From assembly GCF_963678635.1 (NCBI RefSeq), contig NC_087067.1, positions 58,427,487 through 58,491,486 of the forward strand: a stretch of 64,000 bases of DNA, in the 5' to 3' direction. The DNA is from Symsagittifera roscoffensis. Its lineage: Eukaryota > Xenacoelomorpha > Acoela > Convolutidae. This document shows, in pieces, positions 36,134 through 47,884 of the stretch (positions are counted from its first letter, which is position 1; each line of letters starts with the position of its first letter). The notes under the pieces were generated by a model, which saw nothing but the letters and a program-made list of their open reading frames with translations, was not told where the DNA came from and ran no database searches. Both the position numbers and the translations under genes were made by a program.

Positions 36134-36410
36134 GGCCGGCAACAACAAAAAATGACCAAAAAAAGTGACTGAAAACATTTTAACATTAAATCTGAAGATA
36201 ACATCATCAATACAGTTTATTTCAATTGGTTTCAACGTTTCTCTAAAAAATATGCATATATTTTTCCTGAACACCTATCAAAACAAAGAAACTCGGGTAC
36301 TAGCAGAAAGCCCTGCTCAATACCGAACTAATGATACCCCTCTCACTTAAATCCGTCTTTTCTACGACGAGTTCTTTTTAAAAAACTGATGTGTACTCAT
36401 TTAAAAAAAA
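36134..36410. repeat. Shortened satellite C monomer (277 bp)
   Basis: This unit lacks about 73 bp between the AATACA(A/G)TT and CAACGTTTCTCTAA landmarks, the part that elsewhere includes AGCTTCAATATACTATGAG. Confidence 0.8.
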
Positions 36411-37500
36411 GGCCGGCAACAACAAAAAATGACCAAAAAAATGGACTGAAAACATTTTAACATTAAATCTGATAATAACATCATCAATACAATTGTATTT
36501 TTTGCTTGACCTCAAAAATTTATTATCCTAGCTTCAATATACTATGAGTTATCACATCTTTTATCGAGCCCATCAACTGGTTTCAACGTTTCTCTAATAA
36601 ATATGCATATATTTTTCCTGAACACCTATCAAAACAAAGAAACTCGGGTACTAGGAGAAAGCCCTGCTCAATACCGAACTAATGATACCCCTCTCACTTA
36701 AATCCGTCTTCTCTACGACGAGTTCTTTTTAAAAAACTGATGTGTACTCATTAAAAAAAAAGGCCGGCAACAACAAAAAATGACCAAAAAAATGGACTGA
36801 AAACATTTTAACATTAAATCTGATGATAACATCATCAATACAATTGTATTTTTTGCTTGACCTCAAAGGTTTATCATCCTAGCTTCAATATACTATGAGT
36901 TATCACATCTTTTATCGAGCCCATCAACTGGTTTCAACGTTTCTCTAATAAATATGCATATATTTTTCCTAAATACTTACAAAAACAAACAAACTCGGGT
37001 ACTAGGAGAAAGCCCTGCTCAATACCGAACTAATGATACCCCTCTCACTTAAATCCGTCTTCTATACGACGAGTTCCTAAAAAACTGATGTGTACTGATT
37101 ATAAAAAAAAGGCCTGCAACAACAAAAAATGACCAAAAAAAGTGACTGAAAAAATTTTAACAGTAAATTTGATAATAACATCGTCAATACAATTGTATTT
37201 TACGCTTAACCTCAAAGCTTCAGCATCCTAGCTTCAATATACTATGAGTTATCATATCTTTTATCGAGCCCTTCAATTGGTTTCAACGTTTCTCTAAAAA
37301 ATATGCATATATTTTTCCTGAACACCTATCAAAACAAAGAAACTCGGGTACTAGCAGAAAGCCCTGCTCAATACCGAACTAATGATACCCCTCTCACTTA
37401 AATCCGTCTTTTCTACGACGAGTTCTTTTTAAAAAACTGATGTGTACTCATTTAAAAAAAAGGCCGGCAACAACAAAAAATGACCAAAAAAATGGACTGA
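36241..37500. repeat. Satellite C higher-order pattern, period about 1050 bp
   Basis: Variants shared 1050 bp apart, such as ACTAGCAGAAAGCCCTGC near 36299 and 37349 with the same flanks, point to a block of three monomers. Confidence 0.6.
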
Positions 37501-39715
37501 AAACATTTTAACATTAAATCTGATAATAACATCATCAATACAATTGTATTTTTTGCTTGACCTCAAAAATTTATTATCCTAGCTTCAATATACTATGAGT
37601 TATCACATCTTTTATCGAGCCCATCAACTGGTTTCAACGTTTCTCTAATAAATATGCATATATTTTTCCTGAACACCTATCAAAACAAAGAAACTCGGGT
37701 ACTAGCAGAAAGCCCTGCTCAATACCGAACTAATGATACCCCTCTCACTTAAATCCGTCTTCTCTACGACGAGTTCTTTTTAAAAAACTGATGTGTACTC
37801 ATTAAAAAAAAGGCCGGCAACAACAAAAAATGACCAAAAAAATGGACTGAAAACATTTTAACATTAAATCTTATGATAACATCATCAATACAATTGTATT
37901 TTTTGCTTGACCTCAAAGGTTTATTATCCTAGCTTCAATATACTATGAGTTATCACATCTTTTATCGAGCCCATCAACTGGTTTCAACGTTTCTCTAATA
38001 AATATGCATATATTTTTCCTAAATACCTATCAAAACAAAGAAATTCGGGAACTAAGAGAAAGCCCTGCTCAATACCGAACTAATGATACCCCTCTCACTT
38101 AAATCCGTCTTCTCTACGACGAGTTCTTCGTAAAAAACTGATGTGTACTGATTAAAAAAAAAAGGCCTGCAACAACAAAAAATGACCAAAAAAAGTGACT
38201 GAAAAAATTTTAACAGTAAATTTGATGATAACATCGTCAATACAATTGTATTTTACGCTTAACCTCAAAGCTTCAGCATCCTAGCTTCAATATACTATGA
38301 GTTATCACATCTTTTATCGAGCCCTTCAATTGGTTTCAACGTTTCTCTAAAAAATATGCATATATTTTTCCTGAACGCCTATCAAAACAAAGAAACTCGG
38401 GTACTAGCAGAAAGCCCTGCTCAACACCGAACTAATGATACCCCTCTCACTTAAATCCGTCTTCTCTACGACGAGTTCTTCGTAAAAAACTGATGTGTAC
38501 TGATTAAAAAAAAAGGCCTGCAACAACAAAAAATGACCGAAAAAAGTGACTGAAAAAACTTTAACGGTAAATCTCATAATAACATCGTCAATACAGATGT
38601 ATTTTACGCTTAACCTCAAAGTTTTATCATCCTAGCTTCAATATACTTTGAGTTATCACATCTTTTATCGAGCCCTTCAATTGGTTTCAACGTTTCTCTA
38701 GTAAATATGCATATATTTTTCCTGAATACCTATCAAAACGAAAAAACTCGGGTACTAGCAGAAAGCCCTGCTCAACACCGAACTAATGATACCCCTCTCA
38801 CTTAAATCCGTCTTCTCTACGACGAGTTCTTAAAAAACTGATGTGTACTGATTACAAAAAAACGGCCTGCAACAACAAAAAATGACCAAAAAAAGTGACT
38901 GAAAAAATTTTAACAGTAAATCTGATGATAACATCGTCAATACAGTTGTATTTTACGCTTAACCTCAAAGTTTCAGCATCCTAGCTTCAATATACTATGA
39001 GTTATCACATCTTTTATCGAGCCCTTCAATTGGTTTCAACGTTTCTCTAATAAATATGCAAATATTTTTCCTGAATACCTATCAAAACAAAGAAACTCGG
39101 GTACTAGCAGAAAACCCTGCTCAACACCGAACTAATGATACCCCTCTCACTTAAATCCGTCTTCTCTACGACGAGTTCTTCTTAAAAATCTGATGAGTAC
39201 TGATTAAAAAAAAGGCCTGCAACAACAAAAAATGACCAAAAAAAGTGACTGAAAATACTTTAACGGTAAATCTCATAATAACATCGTCAATACAGATGTA
39301 TCTTACGCCTAACCTCAAAGTTTTATCATCCTAGCTTCAATATACTATGAGTTATCACATCTTTTATCGAGCCCTTCAACTGGTTTCAACGTTTCTCTAA
39401 TAAATATGCATATATTTTTCCTAAATACCTATCAAAACAAACAAACTCGGGTACTAGGAGAAAGCCCTGCTCAAAAACAAACTAATGAAACCCCTCTCAC
39501 GTAAATCCGTCATCTCTACGAAGAGTTCTTCTTAAAAGACTGATGTATACTCATTTAAAAAAAAAGACCTGTAAAAACAAAAATTGACTTAAAAACCTGA
39601 CTAAACCTATTTTAACCGTACTCATGATGCTAACATCAAGAACACTGGTGTATTCTACGCTTAACCTCGAAGTTGTATCATCCTAGCTGCAATATACATA
39701 AAAGTCAAGGCATTG

Positions 39716-40639
39716 GTCCCATATACGGATCCTCAACTAGAACGGAGGTCTTCACAAAAAAAAATCAAAGACCTGTCAAAACGATCAAAAATGGGTACTG
39801 GAAGACAGTATGGCCCACGACTGGCTGACTGATAGCTTTCATTATGAAACCGGTCAAAATGGCATTGTTTCTATAATATGCACTATAATAATGCTGTTTT
39901 TATGAAAAAACAGTTTTGAGTCGAGTCTGCACAAAAAGCACCTACCATAAGTGCTTAATCGAAAAACATGTACAAAGAAAAAAACTGTATAAAAGTCAGT
40001 TTTCAATCGTCCCAGGCTCATTTTGATCCTATATAGATGTTAACAGGTGACAAACTCCTCTCAATGCAGCGTTTCAGATCATATTTTGCAAAACATTATG
40101 GACAAGTTAAGCGAAAACTAAAGGTTTGGACTTATGTTTGAAAAAAAAAATTAAATCGAATTTATACTGCTTATAGCACAATTTAGTTTGCTTTTATTAT
40201 CAGTCCGTATCTGAATTTCCTTCGATAGCTACCTCGCTTGCTCAAACTGACAGTTTGTTCAAAAATAATTGCAGAATTCAATGATTTATTTGGCTACTTT
40301 GAACGGATTTTTTGTTTTTAGTACGGCTTCCCTAATAGGTATCTTTAGATACTAAAAAAGGTTCTTCGTCACCACACAGCTACTTTCTTATTCAATAACA
40401 CAATTGTGCTTCCAAATAACGTATGTTTCTTAATTGAAAGGAAAACTTCAGTTACATGAGGGAAAACTCAGAATTAGGACAAAAGTCAATTTTCGCAAAA
40501 GTTGCGATTAGTAGAAAACACCTTTTTTTCTGATCGTTTGGCAAAAACTGGGAGTGTTTCAGAAAGCTCTAGTCATGATCTTTTGTTTGGTTCTACAATC
40601 GAATCAAAGTGATTATCACTCAAAAAGTTATGAGTCCTA
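39716..40639. other. No recognised feature
   Basis: This A+T-rich sequence has no repeat match that I can see elsewhere in the window and no open frame of note. Its first 80 bases may be decayed satellite C (an AGACCTGT string near 39770). Confidence 0.5.
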
Positions 40640-41040
40640 GAAAAAAAAAATTGATAGCAGCCTGATTGGCGGGAGAAAAAAGATCATTTCTCAACGAAAA
40701 TTTATCGGATTTCAAAAAAATTGATATGTTTGAGCTTCTCTTGAGCAGTTGCGTCCATCTAACTTGTAAGAAAACATTGCGGAAAAATTTTCATCAAAAC
40801 CTCGATACTCTGCAATAAAGTGTAGTAACTCTGACAACACGATCAGGTTTCAAGTGATTCACCATAAATTTAGTTGAGAATAAAAGTATTATTTAAAATT
40901 GAGCAGAATATGTAATTTTTTTGCAGAGAAGTCGAATCGGACGCTAATTTTATTATTCAATTCTGTTTTCAAGGCAAAAAACAACCTTTTCACTTTTCGT
41001 CCTAAAATGGTCACATTTTGACTACAAAAAAAAAATTAAG
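40640..41040. repeat. R repeat, copy at 40.6 kb
   Basis: The sequence shows TGATTGGCGGGAG, AAGATCATTTCT, TATCGGATTTC, TTGAGCAGTTGCGT and CTGACAAC(A/C)CGATCAGG. It ends with CCTAAAATGGTCACATTTTGAC at about 41001-41022. It is close to 43380-43790 and 47885-48260, and more diverged from 2480-2830 and 51830-52215. Confidence 0.85.
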
Positions 41041-41084
41041 CTGTTAGTCACGCAAAATGAAGCACTGCCGAATCCCACTATAAT

Positions 41085-41290
41085 TTTTTTGATTAGTCAG
41101 TCGCTAAGCACTTGCTTGTAGCTTTCCAATGACCCCTAATATTTTATTATTATTCACTATTTTTATTATTCGGTTCTGTTTTCAAAGCAAAAAACAACAT
41201 TTTCAATTTTCGTCCTAAAATGGTCACATTTTAACTAAAAATAAAAAAATTTAGACTGTTAGTGAGGCAAAATGAAGCCCTGTGGAATCC
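41085..41290. repeat. Partial D and partial R duplicate
   Basis: A D start (GTCGCTAAGCACTTGCTTG) is broken after about 50 bp and followed by a second copy of the R end, with GGTCACATTTTAAC at 41222. This is a partial tandem duplication of the R-D join. Confidence 0.7.
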
Positions 41291-42175
41291 CGCTATAAAC
41301 TTTCTGATTAATTAGTCGCAAAGCACTTGCTTGGAGCTTTTCAACGACCCCTAGTATAAGCTTTTTGAGAAAAGCAGTTTTCAGAAAATTGGAGGTGAGC
41401 CATGGCAAATAGTTGGGGTTGGGCACTTTTTTTAAATTCACATTCAATTTTCTCGGAATGAAGCCCTTTTAAAAACAGCAAAATAACATTTGATTGCTTA
41501 TTCGCTAAGCCCATTTTCAGCGCTCTCCAGTAATGCATAATATCAGTTATTTGAAAAAAAAAAATGATTTTTGAGAAAATTGGATGTGAGCCATGGCAAA
41601 AGTTGGGGTTGGGCACTTTTTTTCAAAATTCACATTCAATTTTCTCGGGTTGAAGCCCTGGTAAAACCAGCAAAATAACATTTGATTGAATATTCGCTAA
41701 GCCCATGCTTAGCGCTCTCCAGTGATGCATAATGTCAGTTTTTTGAAAAAAGAGATTTTGAGAAAATTGGAGGTGAGCCATGGCAAAAAGTTGGGGTTGG
41801 GCACTTTTTTTAATTCACATTCAATTTTCTCGGAATGAAGCCCTGGTAAAACCAGCAAAATAACATTTGATTGCATATTCGCTAAGCCCGTGCTTAGCGC
41901 TCCCCAAAGATGCATAATATCAATTTTTTTGAAAGAAGAGATTTCGAGAAAATTGGAGGTGACCCAGGTCAAAAAGTTGAGGTTGGGCACTTTTTTCTTC
42001 AAATTCAATTTTCTCGGGAAGAAGCCCTGGTGAAAACAGCAATAGATTTTTCGATTCTTCATTCGCTAAATCCTTGCTTCGAGCTTTTCATGGACCGTTA
42101 AAATGAGCTTTTTGAAAAAACGTCTTTTGAGGAAATTGGAGGTGAGCCAAAACCAAAATTTTAAGGTTGGGCAAC
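41285..42175. repeat. D repeat cluster (about 5 tandem copies, 186-190 bp)
   Basis: AGTTGGGGTTGGGCAC or a close variant occurs at about 41411, 41601, 41789 and 41975, with a decayed one near 42163. Each is preceded by GTGAGCCATGGCAAA-like sequence and followed by CAATTTTCTCGG and GAAGCCC. The GCTAAGC...GCTTAGC stem is intact in the copy near 41696 and imperfect in others. The spacing is close to one nucleosome repeat, which may be coincidence. Confidence 0.85.
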
Positions 42176-42237
42176 TGGGGTTGGAAACAAGCTATTGTTA
42201 GTTCTCAGAACATTGATCAATGAAAAAGTACATAGTT

Positions 42238-43380
42238 CTGGGAACCTCATTGAACGAGTTGTCCAACAATCCCCCAAATTATTCTTTCAAAAACAAGAAA
42301 TTTGCAAAACTTGTAATTGAGCCAAATAAAGTTTTTGGGTGAGTGCCTTTTTTACTAGTTCACGTTCAATTTTCTCTACATCCACCAGTAATTTTTCGTT
42401 TTTTGTATGCGGGCTATTTCTGGATTAGTTGATTTCCTAATCATGCACAGTTTCAATATGTTGAAGAAAAGAAACAAAAGCTTTTTCTATGAGCTGAAAT
42501 CTGTAAAACAAACTTGTTTTGAGAAAAAAAAACATTTTTCGATAAAAACGGCTATTTGAGAATTTATAGGTTTTTACTGTTATGATCAGAATAAAATGAT
42601 AAAAATTGTGCTATGACAAGCATTTTCAGACAGGAAAAAAAAACAATTATAGCAGTAGAGTTTTTTTGCTATGCTGAAGTGAAAAGAGAAAAATTGGTTT
42701 CAATTTTTTTTTAAGTTCCGGACGTCTGAGCTATTTTAAACTCATTCTACTGTCATTGCCAAAAAATTCGTTCCATGTCAAGTTTTGTTCTCTGTTGCAT
42801 TCAGGCAGACAAATACTGCGAATGCTTATTTTTAAACATTTCTTGTTAAGCTGAAATCATTGAAAAACAAAAAGATTCTGTGAAAAGTTTTTTTTTACAA
42901 AAACTCGGCAATCTAAACTAATAAAGACAAAAACAAGACCTTGATCAAAAATCTATAAATGGAAAACTGCAACTGAATTCAACTTTTGGATACATTAAAA
43001 AGCAAACTTCCCGCTATGCTGGTGAATTACAAAAAATTTGATTTTGAGAAAAAAGTTTTCCTTCTTCAAAAAATTCGGCCAATTAAGCTTTCTTAGAATT
43101 AGTTGTCGAGTCAAAACCCTTATGGTAAAAATTGTGAAATTCACTGCTTTCTAACTTTTGAAATTTAAAACGTTATCAGCAAAAAATTTTTCTGAGCCTT
43201 ATAGAGAAATGTGTATCGGACAAAGGTCGAATTCGCAAATTATTCAGATAGTCGAAAAAACTTTTCTTAATTAAGTTTTTGTTTGAAAAAACCGGCTTGT
43301 TTCGCCCAGCTCAGCTTCCGATTTGTTAGATCAAACTACGACCAAGTAAACTCATAATTTACTCGACGATTTATCAGTAC
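42238..43380. repeat. P segment, first unit of block copy b
   Basis: The sequence begins at GGAACCTCATTGAACGAG and includes AATTGAGCCAAATAAAGTTTTTGGG and TTTTCTCTACATCCACCAG-like strings. These recur in diverged form at 44015-44490 and, in copy c, at 46738 onward and 48850 onward. Inside are further diverged strings of the type GCT(A/G)TGCTG followed by AAAAATTGGTTT, spaced roughly 170-230 bp, which suggests an old, heavily decayed tandem repeat. No gene is seen. Confidence 0.6.
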
Positions 43381-43990
43381 TAAAAAAAAAAATTGTAACA
43401 GCCTGATTGGCGGGAGAAAAAAGATCATTTCTCTACGAAAAAATATCGGATTTCAAAAAAATTGATATGGTTGAGCTTCTCTTGAGCAGTTGCGTCATTC
43501 TAACTTGAAAGAAGACATTGCGTAAAAAATTTCATCAAAACCTCGATACTCTGCAATAAAGTGTAGTAACTCTGACAACCCGATCAGGTTTCACGTGATT
43601 CACCATAAATTTAGTTGAGAATAAAAGTATTATATAAAAGCGACCAGGACATGTAATTTTTAGCAGGGAAGTCAAATCTGACGCTACTTTTATTATTCAG
43701 TTCTGTTTTCAAGGCAAAAAAAACAACATTTTCACTTTTCGTCCTAATGGTCACATTTTGACAACAAAAAAAAATTTAGGCTGTTAGTCAGGCAAAAAGA
43801 AGCACTGCCGAATCCCGCTATAATTCTTTTGATTAGTCAGTCGCTAAGCACTTGCTTGTAGATTTCCAATGACCCCTAATATAAGATTTTTGAAAAAAGG
43901 AGTTTTGAGAAAATTGGAGGTGAGCCATGGCAAAAAGTTGGGGTTGGTCACTTTTTTTTTAATTCACATTCAGTTTTCTCGGAATGAAGC
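43380..43990. repeat. R repeat followed by D repeat, copy b
   Basis: R spans about 43380-43790 with GGTCACATTTTGAC at 43749, and D follows at about 43830-43990 with AGTTGGGGTTGG at 43936. D is cut and joined directly to a second P segment near 44010. Confidence 0.8.
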
Positions 43991-44479
43991 CCTGGTAAAA
44001 CCAGCAAAATAACTGAAATTTGACAAATTTGTAATTGAGCCAAATCAGTTTTTTGGGGTTATGCCTTTTGTTCTAGGTAAAATTCAATTTTCTCTACATC
44101 CACCACTAATTCTGTTGATTTTGTATTTTTATAAGCCAGCTACTTTTAGAGTAGTTCACTTCCTGTTCATAGTCAGTTTTCAGAATGTTGAAAAAAACTA
44201 AAACGATTTTTGAGCTGAAACCTGTAAAAAAAATTTGCTGTGAGCAAAAAACTGTTTTCGCTAAACACGGCAATATGAGAAAGGATAGGTTTTTCTTAAT
44301 GCCTTGATCCAGATAAAATGATCAAAATCTTGCTATTAAACGCAATTTCAACCAGACAAAAAAAATAATTGAAACATTAAAATTTTTTCCTATGCTGATA
44401 TGAAAATAGAAAAATTGGTTTCAAAGGTTTTTTTTATAAAATTTTTTGTTCATCTGAGCAATTTAAATTTAATTGATTG

Positions 44480-44930
44480 GTCATATCTAGGATTGCCAAC
44501 GTAGAGACGGACAATATCGAGTCCCTGGAAAGCTTTTTTGCAGGTCACAATGATTTTTCGAAACAACAATTTCGCAAGTTCAACCTCAAATATTTCTTGC
44601 TGAGCGGAAAATTTCAATGTGAAAGACGTTATGAAAAAGGTTTTATTTTGAAGTATTTGGCAAATTAAGCTAAATAAACAAGGGTTAGCCTTACTTATAT
44701 TCAGTCTACGGTCATATCCAGGATCGCCAAGGTGGAGACGGACACTATCGGTTCCCTGGAAAGCTTTTTTGCTGGTCATTATGATTTTTCAAAACAACAT
44801 TTTCACAAGTTCAACCTCAAATATTTCTTGCTGAGCTGAAAACTTCAATGTGAAAGACGTTATAAAAAAAGTCTTTATTTTGAAGTTTTTGGCAAATTAG
44901 GCTATGTAAACAAATCACTATACTGATCAA
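44480..44930. repeat. Pair of 230-bp direct repeats, copy b
   Basis: GTAGAGACGGACA at 44501 and GTGGAGACGGACA at 44732 mark the two units, matching 1-430 and 49378-49830. Confidence 0.8.
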
Positions 44931-45130
44931 ATTTTAGCGAAAAAAAAATTTGATCAAAAAAGCTTTCTGATCAAAGTGCAAGTCTGATATAGAAACTGTT
45001 CAATTTACATAATCACTCTTTTAATAGAACACTTTTCCAGCTGTGCTGGACTATTCGAAAATTTGTACCGAGAAGGTTTTTTAGAAAATGGCCATCTGTG
45101 CATATATATGATTAGAATGCTGTCATCACA

Positions 45131-45389
45131 CATCAAAGTACAGTTGGATCTAGGCACTAAAATAATTATAAGTTTTGATTGCTCATCTGCTAAGCCTATG
45201 CTTAGCGCTCTCCAGTGATGCATAATATCAGTTATTTGAAAAAAAGATTTTTGAGAAAATTGGATGTGAGCCATGGCAAAAAGTTGGGAATGGGCTTTTT
45301 TTTAATTCAGATTCTAATTTCTCGGAACGAAGCCCTGGTGAAGCTAACCTATAATTATTTTAGTGCCTAGATCCAACTGTACTTTGATG
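45131..45389. mobile_element. Terminal-inverted-repeat element, copy b (internally deleted)
   Basis: The left arm (CATCAAAGTACAG at 45131) and right arm (45342-45389) match those of copy a. The left arm breaks off after about 45 bp into a single D repeat, so roughly 220 bp of the interior are missing. Confidence 0.6.
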
Positions 45390-46243
45390 TGATGTATTAA
45401 TGCCATTTTCAGACTGTTTGATCAGTGATTACAGATTGAAAGATTCCTGCTGTGCTGTATTCATAAAATAAAAATTGGTTTTGATATAATTTTTTTTTCG
45501 TTGAAAACGGCTGTATGAGGTTTCATAGAGCTCTTTGACTGTCTTGGCCAGTTATTTATAATCAAAACTTATGTTGATAGCTTGTAATTCAAACAGAATT
45601 CGAAAATTAAAAAAAAAATCTGCCTAGCCACGAAAAACCTTATGGAATTGAACGTCAGAAAAATCTGCATAGTTTTAAAGAATCCAGGAATGTGAGCTAT
45701 TATAGAGTAATTCTACTCAATCAAAATTGAATGTTCAAAATGATTTCATTAAAACTACTGTGGAGGAAAATAATAACTTTTTCGAAAAAAGTAGGGGCAA
45801 AAAAATAAATATTTATAAAAAAACATATTTTCTGGAGAAAACTAATACTTGAAACTATCAGTTAGCCGTTTTCAGTGTTGCTCTAATTATTGTTTTGCTC
45901 CTTTTTTGAGGTTTTCTTTGCTGTTTTTTAGTTTTTGGGGCTCAGAAGCATAAATCTGGTTTAGGTATTGTGTTGTGTGTAATTATTGGTTTTTCGGCCG
46001 GTTTTCAGATAAAAAAAGGTCTAGGTTGGTTTTGAGAGGTTTGGGAGGGCGCAAGAGAGATTTCTGTGTTTTGGTTGGCGTCCATGTCATCAATAACAGT
46101 TTTAAGCAGCTTTTGGGCTTTTTAATGGGTTTTCAAAAGTTTTTGGGCATTTTTTGGGATCTTGATACCTTGGTCACATTTTGACAAAGTTCCCAACCCC
46201 AAACCCAGTCTGCAATCTGGTGGTCACATTTTGAAACCCCAAA

Positions 46244-46737
46244 ATTTGCAAAAAAAATTGATCAAAACTGTTTTTAGACCCTTGAATCGATCTGCCCCGG
46301 AGTCTTTTTGAAGTTTTAGTGAGTGGAAATCTATCCAACAAAAACTTGGAAACCAGATCTGAGCATCGTAAAATCTTGCCTATTTCAGATCTTGTCCAGA
46401 CATGGTGCATGTTTCGTTTAGACATGGACATGTCTGAATCAGGACTGAGGCAGGCATGGATTCCATATCACAAAAGCAGATCTGCTCAAGGCCTGATTCA
46501 GACCTGGAGCACACATGGGTCAGACTTGTTGCAGATCTGCACCAGGTCTGACCCATGTGTCCCCAGGTCTGAATCAGGCCTTGAGCAGATCTGCTTTTGT
46601 GATGGAATCCATGCCTGCCTCAGTCCTGATTCAGACATGTCCATGTCCAAACGAAACATGCACCAAGTCTGGACAAGATCTGAAATAGTTAAGACTTTAC
46701 GATGCTCAGATCTGGTTTCCAAGTTTTTGTAAGGTAC
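46244..46737. mobile_element. Insertion between block copies b and c, built on a long inverted repeat
   Basis: Block copy b stops matching at 46243 and block copy c begins at 46738 with GGGAACCTCATTG. The 494 bp between have no match elsewhere in the window and are visibly richer in G and C. The first 94 bp are single copy; the rest is the inverted repeat at 46338-46730. The boundary placement suggests that it inserted at, or was captured during, the duplication that made copies b and c. Target-site duplications are not evident. Confidence 0.6.
46338..46730. repeat. 393-bp near-perfect inverted repeat (long hairpin)
   Basis: The left arm 46338-46525 pairs with the right arm 46546-46730 around a 20-base centre that contains GCAGATCTGC. 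Both arms start or end with ACAAAAACTTGGAAACCAGA or its complement. I count about eight differences, including one 2-base indel, over about 187 bp, so roughly 95% identity. The arms hold repeated small palindromes (CAGATCTG, CATGTC/GACATG). Because of the symmetry similar frames are open on both strands: 137 codons on + (46319-46732, ATG start) and 89 on - (46498-46767). They resemble no known protein. If transcribed, the RNA would fold into a stem of about 185 bp. Confidence 0.92.
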
Positions 46738-47884
46738 GGGAACCTCATTGAACGAGTTGTCCAACAATCCCCCAAATTATTTTTTTCAAAAACAAGAAAT
46801 TTGCAAAACTTGTAATTGAGCCAAATAAAGTTTTTGGGTGAGTGCCTTTTTTACTAGTTCACGTTCAATTTTCTCTACATCCACCAGTAATTTTGTGTTT
46901 TTTGTATGCGGGCTATTTCTGGATTAGTTGATTTCTTAATCATGCACAGTTTCAATATGTTGAAGAACAGAAACAAAAGCGTTTTCTATGAGCTGAAATC
47001 TGTAAAACAAACTTGTTTTGAGAAAAAAAAAAACATTTTTCGACAAAAACGGCTATTTGAGAATTTATAGGTTTTTACTGTTATGATCAGAATAAAACGA
47101 TCATAATTGTGCTATGACAAGCATTTTCAGACAGGAAAAAAAAACAATTATAGCAGTAGAGTTTTTTTGCTATGCTGAAGTGAAAAGAGAAAAATTGGTT
47201 TCAATTTTTTTTAAGTTCCGGACGTCTGAGCTATTTTAAACTCATTCTACTGTCATTGCCAAAAAATTTGTTCCATGTCAAGTTTTGTTCTCTATTGCAT
47301 TCAGGCAGACAAAAACGGCGAATGCTTATTTTTAAACATTTCTTGTTAAGCTGAAATCATTGAAAAACAAAAAGATTCTGTGAAAAGTTTTTTTTACAAG
47401 AACTCGGCAATCTAAACTAATAAAGACAGAAACAAGACCTTGATCATAAATCTATAAATGGAAAACTGCAACTGAATTCAACTTTTGGATACATTAAAAA
47501 GCAAACTTCCTGCTATGATGGTGATTTACAAAAAATTTGATTTTGAGAAAAAAATTTTCCTTCATCAAAAAATTCGGCCAATTAAGCTTTCTTAGAATTA
47601 GTTGTCGTGTCAAAACCCTTAAGGTAAAAATTGTGAATTTCACTGCTTTTTAACTTATGAAATTTAAAACGTTATCAGCAAAAATTTTTCTGAGCCTTAT
47701 AGAGAAATGTGTATCGGACAAAGGTCGAATTCGCAAATTTTTAAGATAGTCGAAAACACTTTTCTTAATTAAGTTTTTGTTTGAAAAAACCGTCCTGTTT
47801 CGCCCAGCTCAGCTTCCGATTTGTTAGATCAAACTACGACCAAGTAAACTCATAATTTACTCGACGATTTATCAGTACTAGAAA

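Larger units (their letters stand above)
35764..39715. repeat. Satellite C array (about 11 monomers of 350 bp)
   Basis: The landmark GGCC(G/T)GCAACAACAAAA or its decayed form recurs at about 35783, 36134, 36411, 36762, 37111, 37462, 37812, 38164, 38515, 38864, 39214 and 39565, so spacing is 349-352 bp apart from one short unit. Other conserved parts are AATATGCATATATTTTTCCT, ACTCGGGTACTA, GAAAGCCCTGCTCAA, TAATGATACCCCTCTCACTT and a CTACGACGAGTTCTT stretch. First and last units are the most diverged. No frame of interest is conserved. The family is unrelated by eye to satellites A and B. Confidence 0.95.
42238..46243. repeat. Complex repeat block, copy b
   Basis: This block matches 46738-51345 in order. 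The offset grows from 4498 to 5107 bp because copy b lacks about 400 bp found at 48480-48905 and has a shorter inverted-repeat element. It breaks off just after the second GGTCACATTTTGA(A/C) motif, where the inverted-repeat insertion begins, so it has no telomere-repeat tract. No gene is supported. Confidence 0.85.

Noticed and set aside
36165-38619. Short frames in satellite C as genes
   Set aside because: They cover only 60-70 codons and repeat with the monomer. They are not conserved across units.
46505-46560. Kinship between the long palindrome (ACACATGGGTCAGAC) and satellite A hairpin 2 (CTGACACATGGGTAC)
   Set aside because: Only about 10 bases are shared and the flanks differ. I take it as chance, though a search with both could settle it.
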